Under the pieces are notes generated by a model. That model had not been told where the DNA came from. It saw only the letters and a program-made list of their open reading frames with translations, and did no database searches. Below are positions 47,947-48,510 of a DNA stretch of 48,510 nt, piece by piece (position 1 is the stretch's first letter; each line of letters starts with the position of its first letter). Both the position numbers and the translations under genes were made by a program. Source of the DNA: an uncultured Eubacteriales bacterium (GTDB lineage Bacteria > Bacillota > Clostridia > Oscillospirales > Oscillospiraceae); NCBI GenBank assembly GCA_902492005.1, contig CABUJV010000015.1:1-48510 (forward strand), read 5' to 3'.

Positions 47947-48219
47947 TTACTTACCGGACTTGGCGCCCGCATGGCCGCGGAAGGTGCGGGTGGGGGCGAA
48001 CTCGCCCAGCTTGTGGCCCACCATATCCTCGGTGACGTAGACGGGCACATGCTTGCGGCCGTCGTGGACGGCGAAGGTGTGGCCGACGAAGGAGGGGAAA
48101 ATGGTGGAGGCGCGGCTCCAGGTCTTGAGGACCTTCTTCTCGCCGTTCTTGTTCATTTCATCAACCCGCTTGAGCAGCTCGGGGGCGCAAAACGGGCCTT
48201 TCTTGATGCTTCTAGACAT
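47947..48219 (-). CDS. rpsS: Ribosomal protein S19
   Basis: This 90-residue 30S head protein begins M-S-R-S-I-K-K-G-P-F and contains R-A-S-T-I-F-P-S-F-V-G-H-T-F-A-V-H-D-G. Close spacing on both sides fits the S10 operon order. Confidence 0.98.
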   Translation of the reverse strand: MSRSIKKGPFCAPELLKRVDEMNKNGEKKVLKTWSRASTIFPSFVGHTFAVHDGRKHVPVYVTEDMVGHKLGEFAPTRTFRGHAGAKSGK

Positions 48220-48233
48220 GTTTTACTACCTCC

Positions 48234-48510
48234 TTACTTGCTGTTGCGATGCTTGACGATGAACTTCTCGGTGCGGTTCTTCGTCTTACGGGTCTTGTAG
48301 CCCAGGGCCGGCTTGCCCCAGGGAGTGACCGGGCCGGGACGGCCGACCGGGCTCTTGCCCTCGCCGCCGCCGTGGGGGTGGTCGTTGGGGTTCATGACGG
48401 AGCCGCGGACGGTGGGCCGCCAGCCCATGTGGCGCTTGCGGCCGGCCTTGCCGATGTGGATGTTGCCGTGGTCGGTGTTGCCCACCTGGCCGATGGTGGC
48501 CTTGCACTCC
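48234..48510 (-). CDS. rplB: Ribosomal protein L2, C-terminal part (5' end outside window)
   Basis: The frame is open to the right edge (91 residues seen). It contains the catalytic-centre region R-P-T-V-R-G-S-V-M-N-P-N-D-H-P-H-G-G-G-E-G, diagnostic of L2, and ends in a basic tail. L2 is needed for subunit joining and peptidyl transfer. The first two thirds lie beyond the window. Confidence 0.97.
   Translation of the reverse strand, partial: ECKATIGQVGNTDHGNIHIGKAGRKRHMGWRPTVRGSVMNPNDHPHGGGEGKSPVGRPGPVTPWGKPALGYKTRKTKNRTEKFIVKHRNSK

Overview
The window is GC-rich bacterial chromosome from a member of the Clostridia. The S10/spc/alpha ribosomal operon order, strong GGAGG ribosome binding sites, sigma-A promoters, YesM/YesN-type sensing, ECF transport and SLH domains all point there. 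A gut Oscillospiraceae (Flavonifractor/Lawsonibacter-like) is my best guess; no rRNA gene is present to prove it.

Bases 1-8.5 kb are an integrated filamentous phage (inovirus-like prophage), lower in GC than the rest and cut by the left edge of the window. On the + strand lie the 3' end of a rolling-circle replication initiator, a small Cys-rich protein, a 992-residue secreted adsorption-protein candidate with a LamG-like domain, a run of tiny one-helix membrane proteins including two tandem coat-protein candidates, and a Zot-like assembly ATPase. On the - strand lie two small membrane proteins, an IS30-family DDE transposase, a ribbon-helix-helix/coiled-coil protein and two small Cys-rich proteins. 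A family of 42-53 bp hairpin elements bounded by GTAACACA/TGTGTTAC sits between these genes and supplies the TAA stop codon of three of them. A strong nested inverted repeat (8518-8634) marks the junction with host DNA.

Bases 8.7-11 kb carry an Fe-S assembly locus (iscR, nifS/iscS, nifU/iscU; - strand). Bases 11.1-16.9 kb carry the Leloir galactose operon galK-galT-galE-galM with a divergent AraC regulator. Bases 16.9-26.4 kb carry a galactose-type ABC importer (mglB-mglA-mglC), followed by a response regulator, a sensor kinase, a membrane-anchored sugar-binding sensor and a second MglB-like lipoprotein. The two sugar blocks plausibly form one import, sensing and catabolism unit. A 21-bp-phased direct repeat just upstream of the weak mglB promoter is a good candidate binding site for the YesN-type regulator.

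Bases 27.1-33.7 kb are a cobalamin-riboswitch-controlled operon. After the riboswitch and its terminator come an exported terpenoid-cyclase-like alpha-barrel protein with three SLH domains, a membrane-anchored DUF4430 protein, an ECF T-component and an unusual fused EcfA1-EcfA2-S protein. The alpha-barrel and DUF4430 folds are the two halves of animal intrinsic factor/transcobalamin. I therefore read this as a surface cobalamin-capture and uptake system with the two halves split between two proteins; this is the most interesting locus in the window.

Bases 33.8-35 kb hold a class I/II aminotransferase. From 35 kb to the right edge runs the ribosomal operon on the - strand, from the C-terminal part of L2 through L17, including secY, adk, map, a KOW protein, infA and rpoA. 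Its unusual point is an S3 protein with a long Gly/Arg/Gln-rich tail.
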